Shown: piece after piece, positions 17,590-27,333 of the stretch
How positions within the stretch are numbered: position 1 is the first letter of the stretch
Layout of the letters: every line of letters begins with the position of its first letter
Assembly (NCBI GenBank): GCA_016710525.1
Contig: JADJVQ010000012.1
Location: 85,645-149,644 of the forward strand
Length of the DNA stretch: 64,000 bases
Reading direction: 5' to 3'
Source of the DNA: Burkholderiaceae bacterium
GTDB taxonomy: Bacteria > Pseudomonadota > Gammaproteobacteria > Burkholderiales > Burkholderiaceae_E
The notes under the pieces: model-generated
Seen by the model: only the letters and a program-made list of their open reading frames with translations
Databases searched by the model: none
What the model was told of the DNA's origin: nothing
Program-made: the position numbers and the translations under genes

Positions 17590-19146
17590 TCAAGGCCGGA
17601 TCTTGAAGCTCACCTTGCCGGGCGTGAGCACCGGCGCCGCCAGCCGGGCGAAATCGCAGAGCAGCGAACGCGTCTTGCGCGGATCGATGATTTCCTCGAC
17701 CCAGAATTTTTCGGCCGAGCGGAACGGCGAACGCAGCGCGTTCAGCCGGGTCTCGATCTCCTGCAGCTTGGCCTTGGGATCGGGCGCGCCGTCGATCTCG
17801 GCCCGATAGGCCGCCTCGATGCCGCCTTCCAGCGGCAGCGAGCCCCAGTAGGCCGATACCCAGGCATAGCGCATCGACAGCCGGCCACCCGGTTGGTGCG
17901 CCACGGCGGCCACCCCAAAGGCATTGCGCACGATGATCGTGCACCACGGCACGGTGCTCTGGTTGATCGCGGCCATCGCGCGCACGCCGTGCCGGATGGT
18001 GGCGGTCTTTTCGGCGTCCAGGCCGATCAGGAAGCCGGGGCAGTCCATCAGGTAGACCACCGGCAGGTGGAAGGTGGTCGCCAGGTCGACGAAGCGCACC
18101 ACCTTCTGGCAGGTCTCGGCGTTCCAGGAGCCGCCGTAGTGGTACGGGTCGCTGGCCAGCACCAGCACCGGCACGCCCTGCACGCGCGCCAGGCCCGCGA
18201 TGATCGATCGGCCGAAATTGCGGCCCATCTCGAAGAACGATCCCTTGTCGACCACGGACTCGACGATCGGGCGCATCTTGTAGATCTGACGGCGGTTGCG
18301 CGGAATGACGCTGAGCAGGAATTCGTCGGCGCGCTCGGGGTCGTCATCGCAGGCGGCGACCGGCGGCAGCTCGTGCACCGAGGGCGGCAGATAGGACAGG
18401 AAGCGGCGCACGCACTCGAAGGCTTCTTCTTCGGTGTCGACCGCGGTGTCGATCGCGCCGCTGCGGGTCTGGATCTCGCTGCCGCCCAGTTCCTCCTTGG
18501 TGAGGTTGTGCCCCAGGCGATTGACCACCGGCGGACCGGCGACGAACATCGCCGAGTTGCGGGTCATCACCGAGTAGTGCGTGGAGGCCAGGCGCGCAGC
18601 ACCCAGTCCGGCCACCGAGCCAAGCCCCAGGCCGACCACCGGCACCTGCGACAGGTTGTCGGTCATCAGCAGGTAGGCGCGGGTGCCGCCGATGCCCCCG
18701 GGCAGATTCGACGCGCCTTTGGTCTCGATGGTCTTCACCGAACCGCCGCCGCCCGAGCCTTCGATGATGCGGATGATCGGCAGCCGGTATTCGGCCGCCA
18801 TTTCTTCGGCCATCAGCGGTTTGGCGCTGATCGAGGCGTCGGCCGAGCCGCCGCGCACGGTGAAGTCGTCGCCCACCACCACCACCGGGCGGCCTGCGAC
18901 CTTGCCGCGCCCGAAGACGCAGTTGGCCGGTGTCATCGTTTCAAATTTGCCGGCGGCATCGTATTCGCCGATGCCGGAGATCGAGCCCACTTCCTGGAAG
19001 CTGGCGTCATCGACCATCTTGCCGATCCGCTCGCGCACCGTGAGCCGGCCGGCGTCATGCTGCCGCTTGACCTTGTCGGCGCCGCCCATTTCGTGGGCGA
19101 GCGCCTTGCGCCGCTGCAGCTCGTCGAGTTCCGGTTGCCAGCTCAT
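17590..19146 (-). CDS. Acyl-CoA carboxylase carboxyltransferase (beta) subunit
   Basis: 518 aa, normal length for propionyl-/methylcrotonyl-CoA carboxylase beta chains. It begins with an RKALAHEMGGADKVKRQHDAG-type helix and carries RPVVVVGDDFTVRGGSA, the EGSGGGGSVKT oxyanion-hole region and, in the second crotonase-fold half, YLMDCPGFLIGLDAEK and HYGGSWNAETC. These enzymes transfer carboxyl from biotin to an acyl-CoA. No biotin carboxylase/BCCP alpha gene adjoins it, so the partner must be elsewhere. The sequence alone does not decide between propionyl-CoA and another acyl-CoA. Confidence 0.88.
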   Translation of the reverse strand: MSWQPELDELQRRKALAHEMGGADKVKRQHDAGRLTVRERIGKMVDDASFQEVGSISGIGEYDAAGKFETMTPANCVFGRGKVAGRPVVVVGDDFTVRGGSADASISAKPLMAEEMAAEYRLPIIRIIEGSGGGGSVKTIETKGASNLPGGIGGTRAYLLMTDNLSQVPVVGLGLGSVAGLGAARLASTHYSVMTRNSAMFVAGPPVVNRLGHNLTKEELGGSEIQTRSGAIDTAVDTEEEAFECVRRFLSYLPPSVHELPPVAACDDDPERADEFLLSVIPRNRRQIYKMRPIVESVVDKGSFFEMGRNFGRSIIAGLARVQGVPVLVLASDPYHYGGSWNAETCQKVVRFVDLATTFHLPVVYLMDCPGFLIGLDAEKTATIRHGVRAMAAINQSTVPWCTIIVRNAFGVAAVAHQPGGRLSMRYAWVSAYWGSLPLEGGIEAAYRAEIDGAPDPKAKLQEIETRLNALRSPFRSAEKFWVEEIIDPRKTRSLLCDFARLAAPVLTPGKVSFKIRP

Positions 19147-19275
19147 CCGATGTCTCCCTGTGTGAAATTGACTTCCCTGGAGGGGGAGTCTGCCACAGCG
19201 TGACAGGGGGGCTGTTCCGGGTTTGGATGTTGAAAGTCGGGCCGGGGATGCGTCGTGCGGGACCCGCTCGCGAGG

Positions 19276-19653
19276 CTACTCCCGAACCTCGAAGGCATAC
19301 ACCTTCTGCACGATCAGCCATTTCCCGTTGGTCTTGAGCAGGCTCAGGTAGTCGTTGAAGTAGCGCGGCGGGATCTGGCACTTCACCTTCACGAAGGCGG
19401 TCGTGGGGCCGGACTGGTCGAGCAGCAGGATGGCGTCGTCGCGGGCCAGGTTGCGGGACTGGGACGAAGGACGCTCGCGCACCATCTTGAGCCAGGCGTC
19501 ACGCGGCAGCACGCTGATCTGGCCGTCCTGATCCCAGGTGAGGGCGCTGTTCTCGTGGAAGACGCTGCCCAGCTTGTCGGCATTGCCTTCGTAGAGACCG
19601 TCGAAATAGGTCTGGATGGTCTGTTCGATGGCGCGCTGGTCGGGGGTGCTCAT
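19276..19653 (-). CDS. NTF2-like (nuclear transport factor 2 family) protein
   Basis: 125 aa. It starts with an amphipathic helix (DQRAIEQTIQTYFDGLYEGNADKL), then FHENSALTWDQDG and the curved-sheet strands ending NGKWLIVQKVYAFEV, the standard small cone fold of the SnoaL/lumazine-binding-like NTF2 superfamily. Such proteins act as small isomerases, hydrolases or ligand carriers, so no function can be assigned. It is monocistronic by spacing: 96 bp to the next gene upstream and 129 bp to the carboxyltransferase. Confidence 0.8.
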   Translation of the reverse strand: MSTPDQRAIEQTIQTYFDGLYEGNADKLGSVFHENSALTWDQDGQISVLPRDAWLKMVRERPSSQSRNLARDDAILLLDQSGPTTAFVKVKCQIPPRYFNDYLSLLKTNGKWLIVQKVYAFEVRE

Positions 19654-19749
19654 GGCGGGGTCTCCGGAATGGGTTGAGATGCGGGCGGTTCGCCAGCATA
19701 CCGGTCGGCGCCGGCCGGCGCGGCTTTCAGCACAGGCGAGGGGCGGGGA

Positions 19750-20358
19750 TCATGGTGCGCGCCGGCGAAGCTCGTCCTCGACGAACTCCATCCGGTCCTT
19801 GCCCCAGAAGATTTCGTCGCCGACCACCAGACTGGGCACGCCGAACACCCCGCGCGCCAGCCCACGGTCGGTGCTGTCGATGAGTGCCTGGCGGATGTCG
19901 GCGCTTTCGCTGAGGGCTTCGAACTCAACGGGGTCGACCCCCAGTGCGTTGACGATCGGGCGCAGGCCGGCGTAGTCGGCGATCGAGGCGTCGTCGTGTT
20001 CCCAGTAGGCGCTGAACACCCGGTCGATGAACGCGCGTTCGAGATCGAAGCGGCGCATGGCCAGAGCGCCGCGCAGCACCCGGCTCGACTTGATCGGAAA
20101 GACAGTCGGGAATCTGAACGGCAGATCGTACCGGCTTGCCCATCGCGCCAGGTCGCGCTTGCGGTTGGCGAGCTTGGCGGGCGGCTCCTCGAGCACCACG
20201 TAGTTGTTGCGGCGGAAGATCGGGCCGAGGTTGAACGGATGCAGCACCAGCCGCGCGCCGGTGCGCGCCAGCACCGGGTCGATCAGCTTCAGGGCGAAGT
20301 AGGTGTTGGTGCTGCCGATGTCCCAATACAGATCGACCTGGGGGCGTGGCGGGTTCAT
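19750..20358 (-). CDS. DsbA-family / 2-hydroxychromene-2-carboxylate isomerase-like protein
   Basis: 202 aa from the ATG at 20358, preceded by GGAGA; a longer start at 20490 would overlap the divergent rlmN gene. The N-terminus VDLYWDIGSTNTYFAL carries Ser in place of the thioredoxin CxxC, as in kappa-class GST-like HCCA isomerases. LHPFNLGPIFRRNN near residue 45 and the cis-proline segment GVFGVPSLVVG near 170 match that family. Known enzymes isomerise 2-hydroxychromene-2-carboxylate with glutathione in naphthalene breakdown; here the substrate is unknown because no aromatic pathway is adjacent. Confidence 0.82.
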   Translation of the reverse strand: MNPPRPQVDLYWDIGSTNTYFALKLIDPVLARTGARLVLHPFNLGPIFRRNNYVVLEEPPAKLANRKRDLARWASRYDLPFRFPTVFPIKSSRVLRGALAMRRFDLERAFIDRVFSAYWEHDDASIADYAGLRPIVNALGVDPVEFEALSESADIRQALIDSTDRGLARGVFGVPSLVVGDEIFWGKDRMEFVEDELRRRAP

Positions 20359-20385
20359 GGTGTCTCCGGTGTCGCGCCGGACGCT

Positions 20386-20415
20386 TTGGGGTGTCCGGGT
20401 CCGCGCCACTATAAT
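20386..20415 (+). promoter_or_regulatory. Candidate sigma-70 promoter for the rlmN-like gene
   Basis: A perfect TATAAT at 20410-20415 is preceded, after 18 bp, by TTGGGG (20386-20391) as a weak -35. Transcription would begin about 20421-20423, only 5-7 bases before the ATG at 20428, so the transcript would be nearly leaderless and no Shine-Dalgarno is visible. Confidence 0.5.
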
Positions 20416-20427
20416 CGCTGCCCACCG

Positions 20428-21459
20428 ATGCGCATCGACCAGATCCGAGAACGCCTGCGCGCCCTGGGCGCGAAACCCGGCCATGAACACTGGGTGCTGC
20501 AGCTATGGTCGCAGCGGCTGCCGACCGATCACGGCCGCCACCGGCCCGAGGATTACCTGCCCCTGGCGGTGCGCGAGGATCTGCCCGCGCTGCTCGCCGA
20601 CCTGGATGGCCTGGCCAGGCTGCGCACCGCGCATCCCGGAGAAGACGGCTCCGAGCGTCTCCTGGTCGGGCTGGCCGACGGCCAGTCGGTCGAAAGTGTC
20701 CTGCTGCCGCGCGATGGCCTGTGCGTGTCGACCCAGGTGGGCTGCGCGGTCGGATGCGTGTTCTGCATGACCGGCCGCGACGGGCTGATCCGCCAGCTCG
20801 GCAGCGCCGAGATCGTCGCGCAGGTGGCGCTGGCCCGGACCCGCCGTCCGGTGCGCAAGGTGGTCTTCATGGGCATGGGCGAGCCGGCCCACAACCTGGA
20901 CAACGTGCTCGAGGCCATCGAACTGCTGGGCACGGCCGGTGGCATGGGACACAAGAACCTGGTGTTCTCGACGGTGGGCGACCGGCGGGTGTTCGAGCGC
21001 CTGGGCCAGGGCGTGGTCAAGCCGGCGCTGGCGCTGTCGCTGCACACCACCCGGGCCGATCTGCGGGCGAGCCTGCTGCCGCGCGCGCCGCGCATCGACC
21101 CGGCCGAACTGGTCGAGCTGGGCGACCGGTATTCGCGCCAGACCGGTTACCCCATCCAGTACCAGTGGACCCTGCTGGAGGGCATCAACGACACCGACGA
21201 AGAGCTCGATGCGATCGTGCGCCTGCTCGCCGGCAAGTACGCGGTGATGAACATGATTCCGTACAACACGGTGCCGGACCTGCCGTTTCGTCGGCCCGCG
21301 CCCGAGCGCGCCGCCGAGATCGCGCGCCTGCTGCATCGGCGCGGGGTGCTGACCAAGCTGCGCCAGTCGGCGGGCCAGGACATCGATGGCGGCTGCGGGC
21401 AGCTGCGCGCGCGCGCCATCGAATCCGGCTCTCGGCGCATCCCGATCGTGGCGGTGTGA
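20428..21459 (+). CDS. rlmN: RlmN-family radical SAM RNA methyltransferase
   Basis: 343 aa. The radical SAM cluster motif is at Cys106, Cys110 and Cys113 (CAVGCVFC), preceded by LCVSTQVGC. The C-terminal DIDGGCGQL places Cys323 where RlmN carries its methyl-accepting cysteine. The SAM-binding GMGEP motif is also present. RlmN methylates A2503 of 23S rRNA and A37 of some tRNAs at C2. The protein is somewhat shorter than E. coli RlmN, mainly at the N-terminus, so it could be a paralogue rather than the housekeeping copy. It is divergent from the HCCA-isomerase-like gene. Confidence 0.85.
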   Translation: MRIDQIRERLRALGAKPGHEHWVLQLWSQRLPTDHGRHRPEDYLPLAVREDLPALLADLDGLARLRTAHPGEDGSERLLVGLADGQSVESVLLPRDGLCVSTQVGCAVGCVFCMTGRDGLIRQLGSAEIVAQVALARTRRPVRKVVFMGMGEPAHNLDNVLEAIELLGTAGGMGHKNLVFSTVGDRRVFERLGQGVVKPALALSLHTTRADLRASLLPRAPRIDPAELVELGDRYSRQTGYPIQYQWTLLEGINDTDEELDAIVRLLAGKYAVMNMIPYNTVPDLPFRRPAPERAAEIARLLHRRGVLTKLRQSAGQDIDGGCGQLRARAIESGSRRIPIVAV

Positions 21460-21552
21460 CGAAACGCGCGGCCCGCCGACCCGATCGGGCCGGGACCGGC
21501 CGTCCGATGCGCGCGATCGACGTAACATAGGGGCCCACCCCAGGAGTTCCGC

Positions 21553-21903
21553 GTGACGCTGCACACCGTTTGCCGTACAGACGAACTCAAGACCGGCCAG
21601 ATGAAGGCCTTCACCGTCGCCGATCAGAAGATCGTGGTGTATCACCTCGATGACGGGTTCTATGCGACCCAGGCCAGCTGCACGCATCTGTTCGCGCCGC
21701 TGGCCAAGGGCAAGATCCTCGAGGACTGCAAGGTGCAGTGCCCCTTCCATCACGCGCGCTTCGACATCCGCACCGGCGCGGTGATCGACTGGGCCAACTT
21801 CCCGCCCGGCATCCAGTTGCTCAACGCGGTGCGCGGCAAGAAAGCGCTCAAGACCTACAAGGTGTCGGTCAAGGCCGGTGCCGTGAAGGTCAAGATTCTC
21901 TGA
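21553..21903 (+). CDS. Rieske-type [2Fe-2S] ferredoxin
   Basis: 116 aa starting at a GTG with AGGAG about 8 bases upstream. The two Rieske cluster motifs are CTH (Cys43, His45) and CPFHH (Cys63, His66), with normal spacing and the usual following RFDIRTG. There is no other domain, so it is a stand-alone electron carrier of the kind serving ring-hydroxylating or related oxygenases, or a regulatory Rieske protein. A LigB-type dioxygenase gene starts 17 bp downstream, suggesting one transcription unit. Confidence 0.88.
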   Translation: MTLHTVCRTDELKTGQMKAFTVADQKIVVYHLDDGFYATQASCTHLFAPLAKGKILEDCKVQCPFHHARFDIRTGAVIDWANFPPGIQLLNAVRGKKALKTYKVSVKAGAVKVKIL

Positions 21904-21920
21904 TTCCACAGCCTCACGCC

Positions 21921-22733
21921 ATGCCCCATCCTGCCGACCGCCTGCCCACCTTCTATCTGCCCCACGGCGGCGGACCGTGCTTCTTCATGGATTGGCCGCG
22001 CGGTCCGGCCGGCACCTGGGATTCCATGGCGGCATTCCTTCGCGGACTGATCGGCACGCTGGCGCAGCGCCCCCGCGCGGTGGTGGTCGTGTCCGGTCAC
22101 TGGGAAGAACAGGGTTTCGCGGTGAACACCGCGCCGCGGCCCGCGCTGCTGTTCGACTACTACGGATTTCCGCCGCACACCTACCAGCTGAGCTACCCGG
22201 TGGCCGGCGACCCGGCGCTCGCGGCGCGAGTACGCGGCCTGCTCGAGGGCGCGGGACTGGCCACGCAGGCTGACGACCGGCGCGGGCTGGACCACGGCGT
22301 ATTCATCCCGTTCATGCTCGTGCTGCCCGAAGCCGATGTGCCGATCGTCGAGCTGTCGCTGCGCGCCGACCTCGACCCTCTGTCGCATCTGGCGGCCGGG
22401 CGTGCGCTCGAGCCCCTGCGCGATGAAGGCGTGCTGGTGGTGGGCACCGGCATGAGCTTTCACAATCTGCGGGCGTACGGACCCAATGGCACCGAGGCGT
22501 CGCGCCTGTTCGACGACTGGCTGACCCGGGCGGTCACCGCGCCGCAGGCCGAGCAGCGCAATCGGTCGCTGGCCGACTGGCACATGGCGCCGGCGGCGCG
22601 GTTTTCGCATCCGCGCGAAGAACACCTGCTGCCGCTGATGATCGCCGCGGGCGCGGCTGGCCATGACCTGGGCAGCAAGATCTTCGAAGACCAGGTGATG
22701 GACGTGACGCTGTCCGGCTTCCGGTTCGGATAG
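21921..22733 (+). CDS. LigB-superfamily extradiol dioxygenase (DODA type)
   Basis: 270 aa. It has the class III extradiol fold marks: FYLPHGGGP near the start, VVVSGHWEE, LDHGVFIPFMLV and SFHNLRAY, whose His residues bind the metal in known DODA/YgiD proteins. Such enzymes open catechol-like rings, for example DOPA. A Rieske gene precedes it and an alpha/beta hydrolase gene follows 10 bp later, so the three could act on one aromatic substrate; this is inference from context. Confidence 0.85.
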   Translation: MPHPADRLPTFYLPHGGGPCFFMDWPRGPAGTWDSMAAFLRGLIGTLAQRPRAVVVVSGHWEEQGFAVNTAPRPALLFDYYGFPPHTYQLSYPVAGDPALAARVRGLLEGAGLATQADDRRGLDHGVFIPFMLVLPEADVPIVELSLRADLDPLSHLAAGRALEPLRDEGVLVVGTGMSFHNLRAYGPNGTEASRLFDDWLTRAVTAPQAEQRNRSLADWHMAPAARFSHPREEHLLPLMIAAGAAGHDLGSKIFEDQVMDVTLSGFRFG

Positions 22734-22743
22734 CGCGGGCCCG

Positions 22744-23675
22744 ATGCAGATCAGCGCCAACGGACTGGCGATCGAGGTCGACGACCAGGGGCCGGCCGCG
22801 GGACCGGCGATCGTGCTCATCATGGGCCTGGGCATGCAGCTGGTGGCCTGGTCCGAACCCTTCGTGCAGATGCTGGTGGCACGCGGCTTTCGCGTGATCC
22901 GGATGGACAATCGCGACATTGGCCTGTCGCAGGGATTCGACTCGTTCGGCGTGCCCAACCTGGCCTGGGCCGGCATGCGCCACGCGTTTCATCTGCCGGT
23001 GCACTCGCCGTATTCGCTGGACGACATGGCGGCCGATACGCTGGGTGTCATGGATGCGCTGGGCGTCGGCGCGGCCCACATCGTGGGCGCTTCGATGGGC
23101 GGCATGATCGCCCAGCTGATGGGCCTGCACGCGCCGCAGCGGGTCCTCAGCCTGACCCTGGTGATGACCACGCCTGGTGGGTATGGACTGCCCGGGCCAA
23201 CCGCGCGGGCACGGGCCGCGATGCTCAAGCGCCCGCCGAGGGTGCGCGGGCTGCCCGGTCCGGGCGGGCCGACCAGCCGTCCCGATCCGCGCGACGTGCC
23301 GGCGCTTGCCGAGCATCTGATGAAGCTGCTGACAGTGATCGGCAGTCCGGGCTTCGAGCAGCCGCCCGAGATGATGCGCCCGCGGCTGGAGCAGATGCTG
23401 GCGCGCGCCTGGCATCCCCAGGGCACGGTGCGCCAGCTCACCGCGATCATGGCGGCTCCCGGGCGCAGCCGCGCCTTGCGGGAGTGCCGGTGCCCTCGCA
23501 AGTGATCCACGGTCTGGCCGATCCGCTGGTGCCGATCGCGCACGGGCGGGCGCTGGCCGAGGCCATTCCCGGCGCACGGCTGCACGAGATCGAAGGCATG
23601 GGCCATGACCTTCCGCCACAGCTCTTCGAGACCTTCGCCGGGCACATCGCCGCGCTCGCCCGGCCGCGCACATGA
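22744..23675 (+). pseudogene. Alpha/beta hydrolase with one-base frameshift
   Basis: The first 245 or so codons read as an alpha/beta hydrolase: IVLIMGLGMQ, the DNRDIGLS loop and the nucleophile elbow GASMGG (Ser117). The frame then goes wrong, and the last 63 codons, with HGLADPLVP (acid) and GMGHDLP (His), lie in another frame from 23484. Restoring one G in the run at 23480-23482 rejoins them as RALRGVPVPSQVIHG. All triad residues are then present, so a sequencing error is more likely than true decay. It resembles aclacinomycin-methylesterase-type hydrolases. It lies 10 bp after the dioxygenase gene. Confidence 0.8.
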
Positions 23676-23800
23676 ACGGCGGCGCGCCGGCTGAGCGAAC
23701 TGCCTGTCGGACTTGATTCGGGCACAATTCAGGCCCGACCGGCTCCCTGGAACCGCCGGGAGGCCGGCACGGCGGGTCTCGCCCACACTGGAGGAAGGCC

Positions 23801-25336
23801 ATGCAGCAGCTGTCGGGACTCGATGCGAGTTTCCTGCATCTCGAAACCGCCGAGATGCCGATGCATGTCGGGGCTGCCCACGTGCTGGAGCTGCCGCCCG
23901 GCTATCGCGGCAACTGGACGGCGCAGCTGCGCCGTCATCTGCGCGAACGACTGCCGGCGATGCCGGCGCTGTCGCGCAAGCTGGTGGCGATGCCGCTGGG
24001 CCTGGCCAACCCGGCGTGGGTCGACTGCGAGGTCGACATGGGCTACCACGTCACCGAAGTCCGTTTGCCCAAGCCCGGTGGCTACGAGGCCTTCGCACAG
24101 GTCGTGGCCGAGCTGCATGCGCAGCCGCTGGATCGCAGCCGGCCGCTGTGGCAGTTCACCGTGGTCAAAGGGATTGCGCCCGGGCAGATCGGGCTGTTCA
24201 CCCGCTTGCACCACGCCGGGGTCGATGGCCAGGCGGCGGTGGCGATCGCCCAGATCATCCTCGATCCCGGCCCCGTGCCGCGAGCGCCCCCGGCAGCGGT
24301 GGCGGCGCGACGACCGCACCAGCTGGGTCTGGGCGAGATGATCGGCGGCATGCTGTCCAACCAGGTCACGCAGTTGCGCCAGTTGCTGCGCAGCGCGCCA
24401 GGCCTGGCCCGGGCCGCGACGGCAAGCCTGCGCGAAAAGTCCGGCGAGATCGCGCAGGCCGGAGGGCTGAAATCACTGGCCGGGAGTTCGATCGGCCTGG
24501 CGCCGCGCACGGTGTTCAACGGGTCGATCGGCGCTGCCCGGGTGTTCGCACCGGCGCGGCTGTCGTTGCCGCGCGCGCGCGCGCTGGGCAAGGCACACCA
24601 GGGCAGCCTGAATGACGTGGTACTGGCCGTCTGCGCGGGCGCCCTGCGCACTTACCTGACGCGCCACGGCGCGCTGCCGCGCAAGCCACTGGTGGCCGCA
24701 GTGCCGGTGTCGCTGCGCCAGGAGGGCGACGATCGGTCGAACAACCAGGCCTCGATGACCGTGGTGACGCTGGCCACTCAGGTGGCCGATCCGCGCCAGC
24801 GTTTCCTGGCGCAGCTGGCGGCGGGTGCCGCCATGAAGCAGTCGCTGTCGCGATGGAAGTCGCTGATGCCCACCGACTTCCCCTCGATGGGGCTGCCCTG
24901 GCTGATGAGCCGTGCGGCCCGCCTGTATGGCCGGGCCCGGCTGGCCGAGCGCATTCCGGTGATCGCCAACCTGGTGATCTCCAACGTGCCCGGGCCGCAG
25001 TTCCCGTTGTACCTGGCGGGCGCGCGAATGGAGCGATACAACCCGGTTTCCATCGTCGTGCATGGCCTGGCGCTGAACATCACGATCCAGAGCTATGACG
25101 GCAAGCTCGAGTTCGGACTGGTCGGCTGCGCCAGAGCCGTGGCAGCCATCGCCGAACTCGCGCATGACATCGAGGACGAATTCGACCGGCTGGTCCTGGC
25201 AATGGCCGAACCTGCGCCCCCGCAGGCGGCCCCCGATGCGGCTGCGAAGGTGCCGGACGGCGGCCTTGCCCGATCCAACGACGCCGGGCGAAAGCCCGCC
25301 CGCCGGCGCCGCAAGACGGGCGACCACAGTGAATGA
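23801..25336 (+). CDS. WS/DGAT family wax ester synthase / diacylglycerol acyltransferase
   Basis: 511 aa. It begins QLSGLDASFLHLE, as the family does, and carries the catalytic HHxxxDG at residues 137-143 (HHAGVDG). Later family segments include SLNDVVLAVCAGALR and ISNVPGP. GGAGG lies just before the ATG. Known enzymes join fatty acyl-CoA to fatty alcohols or diacylglycerol, making storage wax esters or triacylglycerol at the membrane. The C-terminal 50 residues are a low-complexity basic tail ending RRRRKTG-like. A second family member lies at 50.2 kb with an altered motif. Confidence 0.92.
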   Translation: MQQLSGLDASFLHLETAEMPMHVGAAHVLELPPGYRGNWTAQLRRHLRERLPAMPALSRKLVAMPLGLANPAWVDCEVDMGYHVTEVRLPKPGGYEAFAQVVAELHAQPLDRSRPLWQFTVVKGIAPGQIGLFTRLHHAGVDGQAAVAIAQIILDPGPVPRAPPAAVAARRPHQLGLGEMIGGMLSNQVTQLRQLLRSAPGLARAATASLREKSGEIAQAGGLKSLAGSSIGLAPRTVFNGSIGAARVFAPARLSLPRARALGKAHQGSLNDVVLAVCAGALRTYLTRHGALPRKPLVAAVPVSLRQEGDDRSNNQASMTVVTLATQVADPRQRFLAQLAAGAAMKQSLSRWKSLMPTDFPSMGLPWLMSRAARLYGRARLAERIPVIANLVISNVPGPQFPLYLAGARMERYNPVSIVVHGLALNITIQSYDGKLEFGLVGCARAVAAIAELAHDIEDEFDRLVLAMAEPAPPQAAPDAAAKVPDGGLARSNDAGRKPARRRRKTGDHSE

Positions 25337-25349
25337 TCCAGGGGGCCCG

Positions 25350-26837
<1,488 letters not shown>

Positions 26838-26849
<12 letters not shown>

Positions 26850-27194
26850 GGCCAGCGGGCCGGTTGCGCCGCCCGTGGCGGCCGACGGAACGCCCTTGTC
26901 GCCGGTCTCTTTGATCTTGTAGAAGCGGGCATTCAAGTGGCGCGCAACCTGGACGATGTCGTCGTCGTTCCAGTTCAGCTGCTGCACCGACTGCCAGCGC
27001 CGGACCTGGACCATCAGGCTGGACCAGTCGGTGACCAGCTTGCGGCCGCGCCAGTGGACCTCGGTGGTGTGGCAGGCGATGCAGTGCGTGCTGTACAGCA
27101 GTGTGCCCCGGTTCTGGGATGGAGACGTCTGGGCCGCCGCGGGGCCGGCAGCCAGCAGGCAGGCCAGCGAAGTCAGCAGGAACAAATCGCGCAT
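26838..27194 (-). CDS. Small monoheme cytochrome c-type protein
   Basis: 118 aa from the ATG at 27194, chosen because it gives a standard signal peptide (MRDLFLLTSLACLLAAGPAAAQ); longer starts add a repetitive Arg/Thr-rich stretch. The heme motif CIACH is at residues 38-42. No obvious distal Met motif is visible, and the remainder contains WRGRKLVTDWSSLMVQVRRWQ and a final Gly/Ala-rich tail. It is probably a periplasmic electron carrier or sensor. It is divergent from the carotenoid oxygenase gene, with about 140 bp between the starts. Confidence 0.85.
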
Positions 27195-27333
27195 CGCAGG
27201 TGTCCGGCGCGTAGCAGGTGTGTGGCGCATTGCAGGGGTCCATTCCGATCGGGCGACGGCCCTGCCTGCCAACGCGGTAGTGTGCCGGCGCCTGACCGTC
27301 ATCGGGTATTGTAGTCAACCTAGGAGCGACCCC

